DNA of 64,000 bases from assembly GCA_009733575.1 (NCBI GenBank), contig ML769392.1:372001-436000 (forward strand), in the 5' to 3' direction. A program made the position numbers and the translations under genes. Shown piece by piece: positions 33,193 through 45,100 of this stretch. Source of the stretch: Gymnopus androsaceus JB14 (Eukaryota > Basidiomycota > Agaricomycetes > Agaricales > Omphalotaceae). Positions within the stretch are counted from its first letter, which is position 1. Every line of letters begins with the position of its first letter. Below the pieces are notes generated by a model. The model did no database searches and was not told where the DNA came from. It saw only the letters and a list, made by a program, of their open reading frames with translations.

Positions 33193-33891
33193 TCGGAAGT
33201 TCGAACTGGATGTAAGTCAGGATAATCGATAATGTACCACCTTGAACTGAATCTCGACCAGGAACCTTTTGGGTTTGTACCGTTATTTTGTTTCTCTGCT
33301 AGTAAGTAGTTAGTAGTTGACATGCTTTAAGTAATAATCTTTTGTGGTATCTTCGAGGTCTTGATATAGTATGCTTCATACGATCCCGTAGACTCGGCGC
33401 TCGAGAAGATCTGATATGCCAGTGGAGCTCCAGGGAGCTAAGAAGAAAGGTAAGTGTTGTACAACCTGGATTTCGGGCGTCGGTAAGTACGCATTGTGAG
33501 ATTTGGTTTGTGAAGAAAGCAGATACATAGACGCTCAGTAGCGCTATCTATCAGTGCAAGGCGTATTCCAGTCGTTTGCAGCGAATGAAGGTGTAGTTTG
33601 ACCAGTAATGCCAACTAGTATGGTAAACCAAGTTCGATCGTGCTAAAGAGGAGGGCCATGGCGCTGCCCAAGAGCGCTTCCTCCCTAGATTCAGCATTAC
33701 AAATATATTTGCACTTTCTGGAGCTCGTCGCGAGCTGTAATGATCTTCACCTTCAAGTTGTCTATCAGCTTGCTGGGAGGCGACGAGGAAGAAGGGCGTG
33801 CGACCCGGGCGGCTAAATAACAATACGCGGTCACGGGCCAGATCGATCCTTGCTTGAAAACGAACGCCGAAGCCTTCAAGGGCCCGTTATC
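33193..33891. other. Intergenic stretch without a clear gene
   Basis: About 700 nt with only short overlapping frames. It includes the first copy of a 19-nt direct repeat (33527-33545). Nothing else recognisable. Confidence 0.35.
33527..33545. repeat. 19-nt direct repeat, left copy
   Basis: The sequence atagacgctcagtagcgct occurs here and at 35148-35166 in the same orientation; similarity continues weakly for a further 20 nt. It contains the small hairpin CGCT-cagt-AGCG. Confidence 0.9.
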
Positions 33892-34423
33892 ATGAGGAAA
33901 GCCAAGTCTCTGTCTCAGCACTCGCGTCAATCCGCGGGTCAGGCAGAAAAGGCGAAGGCTCCAAAACCAGTAGCTGTAGCACCCACAAAAGCTACAAAAA
34001 CAAAAGAGAAGTCGCAAGGGCCAGGCGATGAAAAAATCTTTAGAGGCGAGATCCTTCCGCGGCTCGAGTTTGTTCGTGCAACCCAAGGCATTCTCTTCAA
34101 TCCCGGCTCTCATGCTCCCTGGAACAGCCAATCATTAGAGCACATTCAGGCCCGGAAGTGACGATTGCCCTCAAATTTAACTAAGGGAAGAGGGTGCTCA
34201 GGACTCCCCAAAGCGAGCGAGGAGTGAAGACGAGCAGAAGCATCGCTCATCAAAGCGACCAAGGGGTGAAGATGGACAGGAGAGTGGAGGTGAGAATTGC
34301 TCCCAAGAGAAACTGAGGGGCAAGGAAAGGCAGGATCATGGACAAAAGGTGGAAGAGGATTTGGGGGAGGCTGCGTCTGCGGCTACGGATGAGGATCTCT
34401 TCGGTGATGATTCGGTGGAATAG
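33892..34423 (+). CDS. Hypothetical basic-then-acidic protein, probably nuclear
   Basis: Start MRKAKSLSQHSRQSAGQ; a Lys/Ala/Pro-rich basic part (KAKAPKPVAVAPTKATKTK), then FRGEILPRLEFVRATQGILF and HAPWNSQSLEHIQ. A second frame continues as EEGAQDSPKRARSEDEQKHR, SSKRPRGEDGQESGG (nuclear-localisation-like clusters) and an acidic tail TDEDLFGDDSVE with a stop at 34421-34423. Joining the parts needs either a very short intron (gtgacg...ctaag, 28 nt) or a frame correction near 34160. I recognise no family. The tail is duplicated downstream. Codon patterns in both halves look coding, so I regard it as a real, possibly lineage-restricted gene. Confidence 0.45.
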
Positions 34424-34474
34424 GATTTGGGAGAGGCTGCTTCTGCTTCTGTGGAGAGGATCTCTTAATGATGA
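34357..34474 (+). repeat. Imperfect tandem duplication across a stop codon
   Basis: Copy 1 (34357-34410) encodes the acidic tail of the preceding gene; copy 2 (34423-34474) begins directly at its stop codon and repeats ggatttggg(g/a)gaggctgc and gaggatctctt with some changes. Copy 2 is not in the same frame. Confidence 0.75.
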
Positions 34475-35203
34475 AATATGGGTTGAACTCTTCGGCGAGG
34501 GAGAGGCTGATTAATGCGTTATTGCGGTTAACAAAGGTGGCCACATTAGATCTCCTCTGGATTGCATCTCATACTGAGCTGCTTTGTTTCTAGTGCTTTC
34601 GCCCTTGATACGCCAATTTGCCGCCATCTCCAAAATCTTCACCTCAAGAGGATTTAGTTTTTTTATTTTATCGAGACTGTGGATGTGCAAGACAATGGTC
34701 GGCCGTTAAATCCATGAGGAAGGATGAGCTATGTCGTGATTTCCATTGGCGGCGAACAAGGACTCATCGGGGGTACTTCCGCGGCCGCTACAACGTCGAC
34801 GTTTGCTTTTTGTGTGGCCTTCCTCAATAACGATTATTTTTGGGGTCTAGGAAGCACCCCTTACACTTGCGATTGGACGTCAGAGTCAAGACGTTCCATC
34901 GCAAGTAAGTGTCGATGAGAAGGATTGTACCCAATCCAAGAAAAGCATAATGCAGCATAGCATAAATGAGTGGATACTTATTCGGAATAGATACGCGATT
35001 ATCGTCGGCTGCATGCACTACAGTATGTTTGAGACCATGCTTACTCACTTGCTAAAAGTAAAGCAGCGAGAAATGTCTATAACCGTGCGATTGTAAGCTC
35101 GATAGCAAGGGAGGTAATTTCGCTGGATAAAACTGGCAGAAACGATAATAGACGCTCAGTAGCGCTGTATCTACGTGTTGGGCGCTTATGCTAACAGACT
35201 TTG
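34424..35203. other. Intergenic region upstream of SEC39
   Basis: About 780 nt. It contains duplication copy 2 (to 34474) and the right copy of the 19-nt repeat (35148-35166), which ends 37 nt before the SEC39 start and so lies in its promoter or 5' UTR. Short frames on both strands show no recognisable protein. Confidence 0.4.
35148..35166. repeat. 19-nt direct repeat, right copy
   Basis: Identical to 33527-33545, same orientation. The two copies bracket 1.6 kb that includes the hypothetical gene at 33892-34423. Confidence 0.9.
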
Positions 35204-38200
35204 ATGCCTTCTTCTCTCTACACGCGCTGGACCGAACTCGCAGATGACGGTCTAACGGTTAACGATATTCAAAGCATATTGAAGACCATTCCGGATGACC
35301 TATGGGTATCTGCGGCATGTTCCGACAGGCTTCTGGACGACGTGACAGTCCAAAGGGCATTATTGGAAGCAGGTCTTGAACGCACCCAGTCAGCATCGGA
35401 ACGTGTCAAAAATATTCTCCCTGAAGAGAGCAGCGAGGAGAATGAAACACGGGCAGAGACTCTGACTGAATATTTCAGAGAACTGCCAGTTGATGCTCAA
35501 CTCTGTCACGTCCGAGCTGTTTTACTGAAGCGGTTGGACCGGCTGAACAGTTATGTGGAAATTTGCAAGGAGGCTCCAGAAGTGTTGGAAGAGGAAGAGA
35601 AAGCAATTAGACGAAGAAGATCCAGAATGGGAAGACGATCCTTGGGCTGAAGCTGACGCAGAGCCAGCAGCGTCAAGCTCAAATACTCAGATTGCTCCTC
35701 CCATCACCCTCTCCGACTTTCTCACAAATGACCTCCTGCACTCTGCACTCATTCTTACCGTTCATCAATGGTTTAATGGGCTTCGGGTGCTTCTTGACCG
35801 GCACGGTGCATGTCTTTGGCCACACCGGTTCACAATCCTCGAACGTATTCCTGCATACACGAATCCCACCAATTATCACTTTCTTCTTCCGTCCTGTGAT
35901 ATTCATACGAATCTCGAGGGAAAACCTGTTTTTAATGACTGGAGATCTGACCCGGACATCTCAGAGTTTCCTGTCGTCCATTCTACGATCCAGCAGTCCG
36001 GGGCTCTATCTGATATCGATGCGGCGGTCGAATCTCCGTCACTCGTAGGAGACGGCTATTACGACGCGTTTAGTGCCGAAGCACTCTCCGAATGGTACCA
36101 AAAGCGCGTTGAGGACATCATAGAGTCAACGGGAATGATAGACGTCGTCCTCACTCTCATTCAGCATGGGGCTTCACATAATGTTCCTCATCTTGATGAA
36201 TTAGGTGAAGATCTCAGTCTGCTATCTAGACTGGTATATGACGCTCCCCGTGGAAATGAGCCTGGCGAAGACTGGACTTTAACTCGCTGGCGTGCTATGG
36301 ATCCTCCTGCCATTATTCGCGCGTACCTGTCCCATTCGACGCCTCTGTCTTTGCCGCAAGATATTGTCCATCTTATTATGCCGTTACCTCTTCGTCTTGG
36401 AGTCGCGCGCAGAGCGCGCAGGAAAGCCAGATCCGAAACTCCCTAGCCGGCTTCTTCATGACTACATACTTAAAGCACCGTTGGCGCTGGTGCTTTCCGT
36501 ATTTGAGGCATCCAAGCCTACTTTACCAGCTGCCCAACGCGTTATAAAGCAGGACGATGACATGGTGCGGTTAGCGCTTGCCTGTCTATATGGAAGCGAC
36601 AGTCTCCATGAATGGGGGACGATGAGCGGTATTTTCGAGTGCCTCCCAGTATGGGAAATACCTACCGATGACGATGAAGAAGATGCAGCGGATATGACCA
36701 TCTTGTCCTTGGGTGCTTTTGTCACACCTTCAACGAGTCAGCCTCGACCAACGCCTTCCGACCTGCTCGTCTTCTTCAATCCTTTACCGTTATCTTCCCT
36801 ATCTCGTGCGCTTGATATCCTTGATGTCCATCTAGAATCTGGAGAGATATTTTCTCGGTGGAGCGTCCCTGCGCCATTACGTTGGTTCTTACAGAGCAGT
36901 AACAACGCCGCAGAACAGAGGGCATGGGCGAACAGGATGGCAAGAAGGGCTGGCGGTTCTGATGATCAACTTACCACACAGGAAGATTGGCAATGGTTGC
37001 TCGAGGACATGATAAAACTTGCGGGAGAAACCAAAATCAAAGGTGCTTTAGGGCTCCTTACTCGAGACGAGATCGTACGCATTTTCTTTAGCGGTCTCCT
37101 GAGTACCGGGAGTGAGTTTCTGCTTCTTTGACTGTCTTTTGTGTCTGACCTCGACCATTTCAGAGTTTGACGTTGCGAAAAACTTGCTTCAAGCCACGCC
37201 TGAACTTAATTTCGACGCTCAAACTCTTGAGGAGATTTGTATGACATGTTCACATGAATTTTACGACAATGCTAGTTCGGGGAACTACAAATTTGGCGAC
37301 ATGAAATTGGCTTATGAATGGTGAACATTTTTCTATCTCTACCGCTGCTCTGGGACTGAATGACTGTCTGCATAGTCTCGATGTTCCACCTGTATCCGAT
37401 CGGCTAGTGAAGGAAAAAGAATTCATCGAAGCTACCTCTCGCCTATCTTCCTTTAATATCATGTCTCGCCCGGGGATTCCAATATCTCCTATAGAGATCA
37501 GGCTCACAAAGGATCGCTTGTCTCTGGTATCCCGGGTACTGTCCAGCAATGCAGAGTCCTATAAACATACCGAGGTCATCCTTGATCTGGTATACAAGCT
37601 TGGTTTTAGGGACGACATCGTCGCTGAAGTCAAGGCTCTCGCCATGCTGGCGGACACCGCATTACAAGCGGAGGATTTCACCCGGGCATACGAAAATAGT
37701 CAACGGATGATAGATACTGTGCTCAATCTCCGCTCGACGCTAATGGGTATGGACGATCCTAGAGTCCAGGGAAGCCAGCGAAGTCTGTTGGGTGGCGTGC
37801 TTCCAACTAGGTCGTCAAACCGAGTTTGAGGATACAGACAAGAAGCTACTTCTTCTTGGACGCGCCATTGAGATATGTCCTTCTGATAGGCTTTACGACG
37901 TTCTCACAGCGTGGAGGCGTCTGGAGAAGGAAGATCTCGAGGCTAGAGAGGAAAGGCTGGCGGGACGCAATAATAACGCCACCAAGACTGTGCGCGCGAA
38001 GAGCAGCATGTCTCTTTCAGAAACTGCTGCGTCTTCACTGCAAGCACGATTACAAAATTTCCACATGCCTTCGCCTCCTATGCTGACTACGCCAGATGCA
38101 AGGGCACTTGCGAGCAAGACCTTTAATACTGTCGCGGCCAACTTTCCATTCTCTCGTGGTCGTACCCAGGTCTCTCAGTTTTCCCAAGGTGGTGATGAAC

Positions 38201-38310
38201 GATCCAGAAGCGGGAGTAGGAGGGGACTTGATACCGATGATGTGCAGAGGCAAGCATCCAGGGTATTCTCAAAAGGTATTGGCTGGCTTATTGGGGCTGA
38301 GGAAGATTGA
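35204..38310 (+). CDS. SEC39: Sec39-domain protein, Dsl1/NRZ ER tethering complex
   Basis: Peripheral ER membrane tether subunit that receives COPI vesicles from the Golgi (NBAS/Sec39 family). Start MPSSLYTRWTELADDGLTV. N-terminal helical part: DDLWVSAACSDRLLDDVTVQ, LPVDAQLCHVRAVLLKRLDR. Middle: DPEWEDDPWAEADAEP, LLHSALILTVHQWFNGLRVL, ERIPAYTNPTNYHFLLPSCD, EWYQKRVEDIIESTGMIDVV. Then LFVLESRAERAGKPDPKLP, ALDILDVHLESGEIFSRWSV and WQWLLEDMIKLAGE, two introns (near 37110 and 37320), and EVCWVACFQLGRQTEFEDTD, KKLLLLGRAIEICPSDRLYD. C terminus SKGIGWLIGAEED. Three apparent +1 shifts, near 35602, 36382 and 37770, separate segments that are collinear in the family. Confidence 0.88.
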
Positions 38311-38832
38311 TGAGATCCATTGTGTTCAATATCGAGATATAGTATGTACGCAAAATCTACGATTTCTGTTATGTGCCCGATATAACGATGTATACAAAGG
38401 GAAAGAGGATAGAACGCTGCGAGTGTTAGAACGATGGTTGTCTTCAACCGATGCATGAAAGTAATACAGAGAACAGGGCTCTACATAAAAAACAAAGAAC
38501 GACTCCAGGCATTCTCCAAATAGCCAGGAAAAAATAACAAAAGGAATTCGAAAGGAGTGTGGCAAAGACGATATCGGTATATCGAGAAATTATAAGCGAT
38601 GGAACATGAGACTACAACAACAAATAGTAATAATTAAGAAGATAATTACTAGGAAAATACAGAGTCGAGACAGTGGAAAGGATTGTGAACTTTGCGGCTG
38701 AACAGCCGGATGGATAAAGATAAAAATACTTGAAAGATAGACATTGCAAAAGGGTCATTATTGAACTGGGGAAATTTGGAAAAGAGTGAATAAACGAGCG
38801 GGGAAAGGAAGGAACAAATCAAACAGCAGAGA
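38311..38832. other. Convergent 3' intergenic region
   Basis: 522 nt, AT-rich towards 38470-38660, between the stops of SEC39 (+) and the coiled-coil gene (-). Presumably 3' UTRs and poly(A) sites; nothing else seen. Confidence 0.4.
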
Positions 38833-41198
38833 TCAAACAGCACTCCCAAATCGTGACTGACCTGTCCCTGTCCTCGCTCTCGGTCTGTGAACCACACTGA
38901 TAGGCTTCTTCTCCTCACCGTCTCCTTGAACACTGCCGCCAGAGCTCTCTCCCGAACTCGGAGCACCTCTCCCACAAAGTTCGCAATACCCTTGCACGTT
39001 CCCAGCACTTCTTAGTTCCTCCACTTCGGCCTTGAGATCTTTGACTTGACCCTCCAACTCCCAGATTTGACGTTGCCAGGTACGCTTCGCCGTCAAAATC
39101 TGATCCTGCAGAGCTCGAATAACTGCAGACTGATCTTCTGCGGGAGAAGGAGCAGATCCCGCAGTCTTGTTGTGGGAAATTTGGTCAGGACGCGCATATG
39201 GGCCAGGAGTGACAGGAGATATCACTGCACCGGGGCTCTGCGACGAGCTTGGGGTATCTGGTTCATCATCGGAAGTCAGGGATGGGAGGATGTGATCACC
39301 AAAGTGTGCACTGAATATGGTGGAGATTGGTCGAAGCTTCAGGGATGGGAATTCAGTCACATTCGCAGGGGCACTTTGGGCAACATCCCCACGAAATTGG
39401 GGGCGATGATTAACAGTGGCATGAGATGACCCTACGAGATTCAGTGAGGGAGGCGTACGCCTGGGACTGGGCATCGGCCTAGGGGATGGGCTGGGTAAAT
39501 CATCTCCGAGCTGAGGCTGTTCGAACATGGAAGGCGACACCGTTGGAGGAGGTACCCGGCTGATTTTGATGCCCTTTGGCGCGAAAGATTGTTGGGCATT
39601 GAAAGCAGCGTAACCTTCTGACAGTGAAGGCACTGGAGGCGGTGGCGATTTTTCGTCACGCCCGCCATTGAACAGTCTCATGAACCCACTCTTCTTGTGT
39701 TTGAGATTCTTTCCACCCGATGAGTCGCTACCCTGATTCGCCACAACTGCAGGCTCAGAGCCACGACGTTCAGGTTTAGGAGGTGTGGTTCCCACCATGT
39801 TCGTCAGCGCCTGTTTCGCCCTAGCTCCCGCACTGATTGACCGAGCTCTCGCTCTCGATGTGATGCTATGAGCAGGACTCTGCTCACCTTGGCCGTCATC
39901 TGGATGCGGAAAGGCCATTACAGAGGTATCAAAAGATGGATTCGGATTTGTGTTACTCCGTGACCGTTGGGCGCGCGCCTCCTCTAATGAGATGAGGCTG
40001 AAAGAAGGCGGAGCAGCATTATCAGCCCAGCCAGACAAATTTCCCGTCCGAGGAGGGAGCAGTTCAGCATTCTCCCCGGGAAGAGCAGTACTACGGACCG
40101 ACACTGGCGAGGAGATTTCACGACCTTGGATTCGAGGACTCTGCTCATGACTTGATTCCACAGCAAAGGAGGTCTGTAGTTGTGGTTTCATTGGCGAGTC
40201 CGAGGTATTGGAATCGGGGATCGTTGAAAAAGTGTCACTGGCTGGGAAATTTAGCTTGTTCGGAAGGGGACGGTCCTGAGGAGTTGAGCGAGCATAGGGA
40301 TGAGTATCGTCGCGCGAATATGCAAAAGATGGGCGGGAATCAGACTCTCCACTGCCTGAGCTACGAGGGGCAGAGGGTCGGTCACCAACGTCAGCAAAAA
40401 ATACGGCTGACCGAGGGCTGGACGGAGAAAAATGGGGCGAGGAAGGAGAAGTAGATCGTACGCGACCAGAGGAGAACCGCGCGCGCGAACCATTTGTGAC
40501 TAGAGAAGCCGAAGACATACCGGCCTGTGCCAGAGTACTATAATAGTATGAGAAATAATTTAGAGTACGAATAGAAAACGGACTCACTGAATAGCACCAC
40601 GCCCATAGGAGGTTTGAGAAGAGGTGGTGTCAAACGACTTTTTCGCCATGCGTCGAGACCCACTGGAATCTCTACTAGACTTGGAGCCGAATCTGAAACG
40701 AGAAGGACCGGATTTATTGCGAGACATTACAGAGCGAACATCTACATCGTCCTCGGACTCATCTTCCTCCTCATGGGGAGAATTATCCTCCCAAGGGGCC
40801 TTTGAATGAAAGCGCATCTTTGGACCAAGAAGACTCATTCTAGGAGGTTCTGAGTCTTCATCGTCGCGTGGCTGCTCGATAGTACTCTGATCACCCTCGT
40901 CAAAGTCTTGCTCGTCGTAGTCATTGGAGGAATACGAAGACCGTGGTTCGTCATCCATGTCGAGCATACTGACTGCGAGGTCGTTTAGTCTGTCGCGGTC
41001 GGAATGGATAGGAGAAGCGAAATTGCTGGACATTTCTTCTATGTGGCTGTTTAAATGAGCGGGCTGAGGAGAGAAATAGGAATGACTGTATAGAGAAGGC
41101 GAGTCTGAGATTTCAGAAATGGAACGAACTGAACGAAGTCGCTGGTCAAGAAGATGTCGAAGGTGAGGATCATCCAAAGGCGAATTTGCCCTCAGCAT
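38833..41198 (-). CDS. Uncharacterised Ser/Pro-rich protein with C-terminal coiled coil
   Basis: Two long exons. Exon 1 (41198-40584) starts MLRANSPLDDPHLRHLLDQR and is rich in Ser, Asp and Glu with SMLDMDDEPRSSYSSNDYDE and MRFHSKAPWEDNSPHEEED. Exon 2 begins after a short intron and is almost entirely disordered: many SP and TP sites, GSRARFSSGRVRSTSPSSP, HKKSGFMRLFNGG. Near the end is a ~35-residue coiled coil (IRALQDQILTAKRTWQRQIW, ELEGQVKDLKAEVEEL), then YCELCGRGAP and the terminus RPRARTGTGQSRFGSAV. The closing Cys pair and RTGTGQSRFG tail look like a conserved basidiomycete family, but I know no function. Phosphorylation-rich, possibly cell-polarity or septin-associated; that is a guess. 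No frame break seen. Confidence 0.75.
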
Positions 41199-41520
41199 GG
41201 CGGAGACCCAAGTGGTACAGAACAGAGATACCCTTGCATCAAATATTTTCTTACGTACATATTTAGCTGCTTCGAATTCCGCACGTTGTTGATAGATTCA
41301 CTCAGACGCCCATTTACAGTAGCATCTTATCAAACCGTAACGAGTCCAATACGGAGACCACAGACTTACATACATATTTAATTTGCTACAATTTATGTAT
41401 ACTTGTAAGGGTGCGTGCGGGTCTCGACCACCATTGCGAAAAAAAATTAAAATAAAAATAAGTTTGCAACATCTCGACAAGCTAACATTATTACTAATAC
41501 CATCCTTTCTCTCCACCTTC
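41199..41520. promoter_or_regulatory. Divergent intergenic region, coiled-coil gene / CGR1
   Basis: 322 nt between start codons; AT-rich, with an A-rich run (aaaaaaaattaaaataaaaataa) near 41440-41460, about 60-80 nt before the CGR1 start. Confidence 0.45.
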
Positions 41521-42034
41521 ATGGACTCTCCGCTAAACTTGACTTGCTCTTCCAATGGTCGAGCTTCTGGAAAGCCCTGGAAGACTGTTAAATCCGCTAC
41601 CGTGTACGAGTGTGAAAAAAAAAACATAAAAAAAACTAAATCTTATTCGCTTACCATGTAGACGGTCGCATTTGCCAAATGGTGTAAAAGCAAAGAGCTT
41701 TTCAGCTCGTATGGACGCTACCAAAAAGGCTCTCGCTATCAAAAAGCTGGAAAATGAAATGAAAGATGAAAAAATAGCAGAGGCCACAAGGTATGTTTTG
41801 ATCCATCATCATCTCATCTCATATCTCGTTCATAACACCTGTTCAGACGGAAGGAAGTGACACTAGAAAGGCGGAAAGCGGCGGAAGAAAAACGCAGGCT
41901 AGAGGAGGACCAGGCCAAGGTGTGTTTGACCCGATTATCTGTCTAATTCCGAAACTTATCCCGAATAGATGGGTGCACGCAAAGCTGCGAGGCTACGAAG
42001 AAAGGCCGGAAGGTCAAAAAAGATCAATGGTTGA
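41521..42034 (+). CDS. CGR1: rRNA-processing protein CGR1
   Basis: Small, very basic nucleolar protein for 60S pre-rRNA processing. Exon 1: MDSPLNLTCSSNG, RASGKPWKTVKSATV (family motif SGKxWK). A 62-nt intron with A-runs joins to RSHLPNGVKAKSFSARMDAT, KKALAIKKLENEMKDEKIAE, then after two further introns RRKEVTLERRKAAEEKRRL, MGARKAARLRRKAGRSKKIN and Gly-stop. The charged helix and RRKAGRxKKING ending are diagnostic. About 110 residues, normal length, no defect. Confidence 0.95.
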
Positions 42035-42113
42035 TGCATATGCCCTGTCTCTCCTCCTGCTCTCTCCTATGTGTATATGTACCGCAATTATATTGTAATA
42101 ACAAAAAAAAATC

Positions 42114-45100
42114 CTATAATGTCCATGTAGTGTCAACCTCGCCCTCAGCCACGAATGGTTTATCCAACCCGACAACAACACTCTCGCACAACGGACAGCT
42201 GCTTGCTAAAACATCATCCAGTTCAGCTCGGAGCTTCTCCACTTTTTTCCCGACATCGGTATCGTTTCCGATTCGCCTCCCACCTCCAATACCTGGTATC
42301 CATGTAGGAGCAGACACCAATGCAGCAAGCGCGTCGGGAACGATCAAATCTCGTATCTTGTCTCCTGCAGAAAGCAGATTCCGGCCGAGGAGATTTGCTG
42401 CCCGAGTACCATTCTGAAGTGGATTGGTAAAATTGGCAGAGAGGAGGGTCCGTTGAGTCTGGGGTTGACGGCTTTGGGGTGGAACAGGTGCAGGACCGGT
42501 GATGATGGCGCTACTTATCGGTACACTAGTACCCTTCATCAGTTCTGTCTGTAATGCCAGTATGCGACGTATCGAATGAGCCGGCAGGTACTCCTTAGCC
42601 TATATGACAATGCGTTAGTACCGGTAGCCTATCTCTTACATTTGAGATCCACTTACCAAACTAATAAGGCAGTCTGCATGAAAGTCATGTCTGCAGGGAA
42701 AGACGTAGAACTGTCGTGTCAAAAGGAGCTGCCCACAGACCGAACATGTGTCTCCCGCGTCGATTGTTACAAATCGGTTCCGAAGGGTTCCGATATCCTG
42801 TTTGATAGACTCTGCTGTCCGAGTCGCGTCGTCCATTTCGCTCCTCAATGTATCAATGTGGGAAGAATAGCCCTCCAACGCATGCGCAATCTCCTCCTTG
42901 AAATCGTCAATGACGACGAAATCGGGGAAGAATGGCAGAATGTCTTCAATCTTCAAAAGATCTGTATTCTCCAAGAATCGCATCGCACTGTCATATAAAA
43001 CAAGAATGCAAAAGTCAAAAATTTAATCATTCTACCAAAAAAATATGACACTCACGTTTTGATATCCTTCTTGTCTTGTACGACATAACGCGCAATCTTC
43101 AGCCAGAGCTTTTTCCGTAAGGGTTGGTCGTCTTCAGGCATATCCGCATTAATCTTCGCTAGTTCCAGATCTCCCTTTTCCAGCGCCAGATCGACGCTGT
43201 TTTCGTACAAGCCCATCTTTGAATAGATGTGCACGCACGGCTGCGTGCGGCCAGTCTGTTTGCACAGGCGCAGGGCGTAATCCAGGTCATAGTAGGGCTT
43301 GCCGCTGATAGGATCCGACGGGGCAGTCGAGAGGAAGCGCAGAATCGGGCCGTCGTCTGAGGTTGAGGTTGAACTAGATGGGGCGGAGGAAGGAAGGATG
43401 TAAAAAGTAATCAAGAGATTGTGAATGGTGGGGGAGGTGTCTTGTTGCTCAAAAACGACATGATTGAGATACCGGATCGCTTGGTTTGGTGAAAGGGGAT
43501 CGCGAGGAGCATGTTGAAGCTGCAACAGAGACGGAATGAGACGTATCGGATCCAGTGTGGGCTGTTTCAGCCACGAGTCGACAGTCTCTTTCGGGGCTTG
43601 TCGCAAAAGTACTGCACCGAAGCGGTAATACAGTTCGAGGTCTGACTGCATTAACCAGTTAGTTCATGCTAGTAAACGAAATAAACCACCTTACCTGTCG
43701 GTTCAGCATATCGATTGCCTTTGACCATTCCTCCTCCATTATCCAGTGCTCGACCACTCGTTCAGAGTCGCCAATGACAGTCGCGTAGTGTAGGTACATA
43801 TCTGTCCGGCCATGTCCTTGTATGAGTTCATACGTCGTCTTTGGGTCGAGATTGCTCTGCAGATGGGGTATAAATTGACCACAGTCCAACATTAAATTAG
43901 AAAACAGTCACTGACCTTGTACGTCTCAAAAAAGTGGCGTAGATCATCCTCAAGAATAGCGCGTTCTGCTTGCAGGTTTCCAACATCATGCAGTACTGAT
44001 TCAGACGCGACCATATCATCCAGTTCGTTACATTTACTGAGATAAAACTCCACCAGCCATGTCGCCAACATCATTCGCTGGGTAATATCAGTTTTCTTCG
44101 TTCTCTCCAGCCGCGAGATGAGATACGAGCGTAAGGCATCCCGTTCGTTGACGTCCAGGAATTTGAGTACCACTTCCTCAAAGGACACTGAGCATTGAGC
44201 ATAGCATTGCGCAGCTTGGAAGAACCTTCCTTCTGCAAAAAAGCTATTTGCTTGTGCAGCTAGGACTTGATTACGTTGGCTTGCCGTCTGCTTCAAATCA
44301 GCCATTCAACTCTAACAACAGCAGGGACTGGTGTACCTTTGCATGCCGCAGCGCAATCTCGTATTGCCCTTTCCCCAGATAAATTTTCCACACATCTCTA
44401 TCCTCATTTCCAACCAGCAGTTCAAAGATGGATTGGTCGGTGTACACCCAGTATGTTTTTCGGACGGGATCAGCAGTAATTCCTCGTACTTCCTCGCCAG
44501 GCCTCTGACAAAGGGAAAGATGAGCTTGATGCGATATGCAGAAAGCTGTAAATCCTTACTAGTGGAAGAGGCTCCTCATATGTGAGTTTGTCGTTTAAAT
44601 GACATACCCCAGAAATACGATCTTTATAAAGGATGACATAGTGAAAATCGGTCAACGCGATGGAAACAGGGAGTTCCGTTGCATTTCCTGATGTGCTGTA
44701 CGGTAGAACGTCGGCCGCATCGATGAAAGTCGTCAGTAGTACTCTCAAAGTTGAGGTTCCCATGGTATATGCCCGGAGCTGTAAAATGATTAGGCCAATA
44801 GACAAAACTTCGAGCTGCCTGCTCACCAGTCATCCATGCGAGTGATCTAGGTAGCGAGGATGCCTGTTCTGGATTCGAGGTGTAGTAGTGTAGTTCAGAG
44901 TGCTGCGTATCACCAGGAAGTTCAAGGATTTTGGGAACTGTATCTTTATACGAGGCGAATAATGAGGTAAATATGCGACCAGAGTCATCGGACCGGCGAT
45001 CAGGAGCACCAACAAACTGGTAAATTCGTGAAGGAGTCGTCACCACTACCAAAGCTTTCCTGGGATCTGTTGGAGGGAAGAAGTCGTATTTGACGCCAGT

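Noticed and set aside
34618..35048. Short frames on both strands between the orphan gene and SEC39
   Set aside because: No coding character, no splice logic and no recognisable motif.
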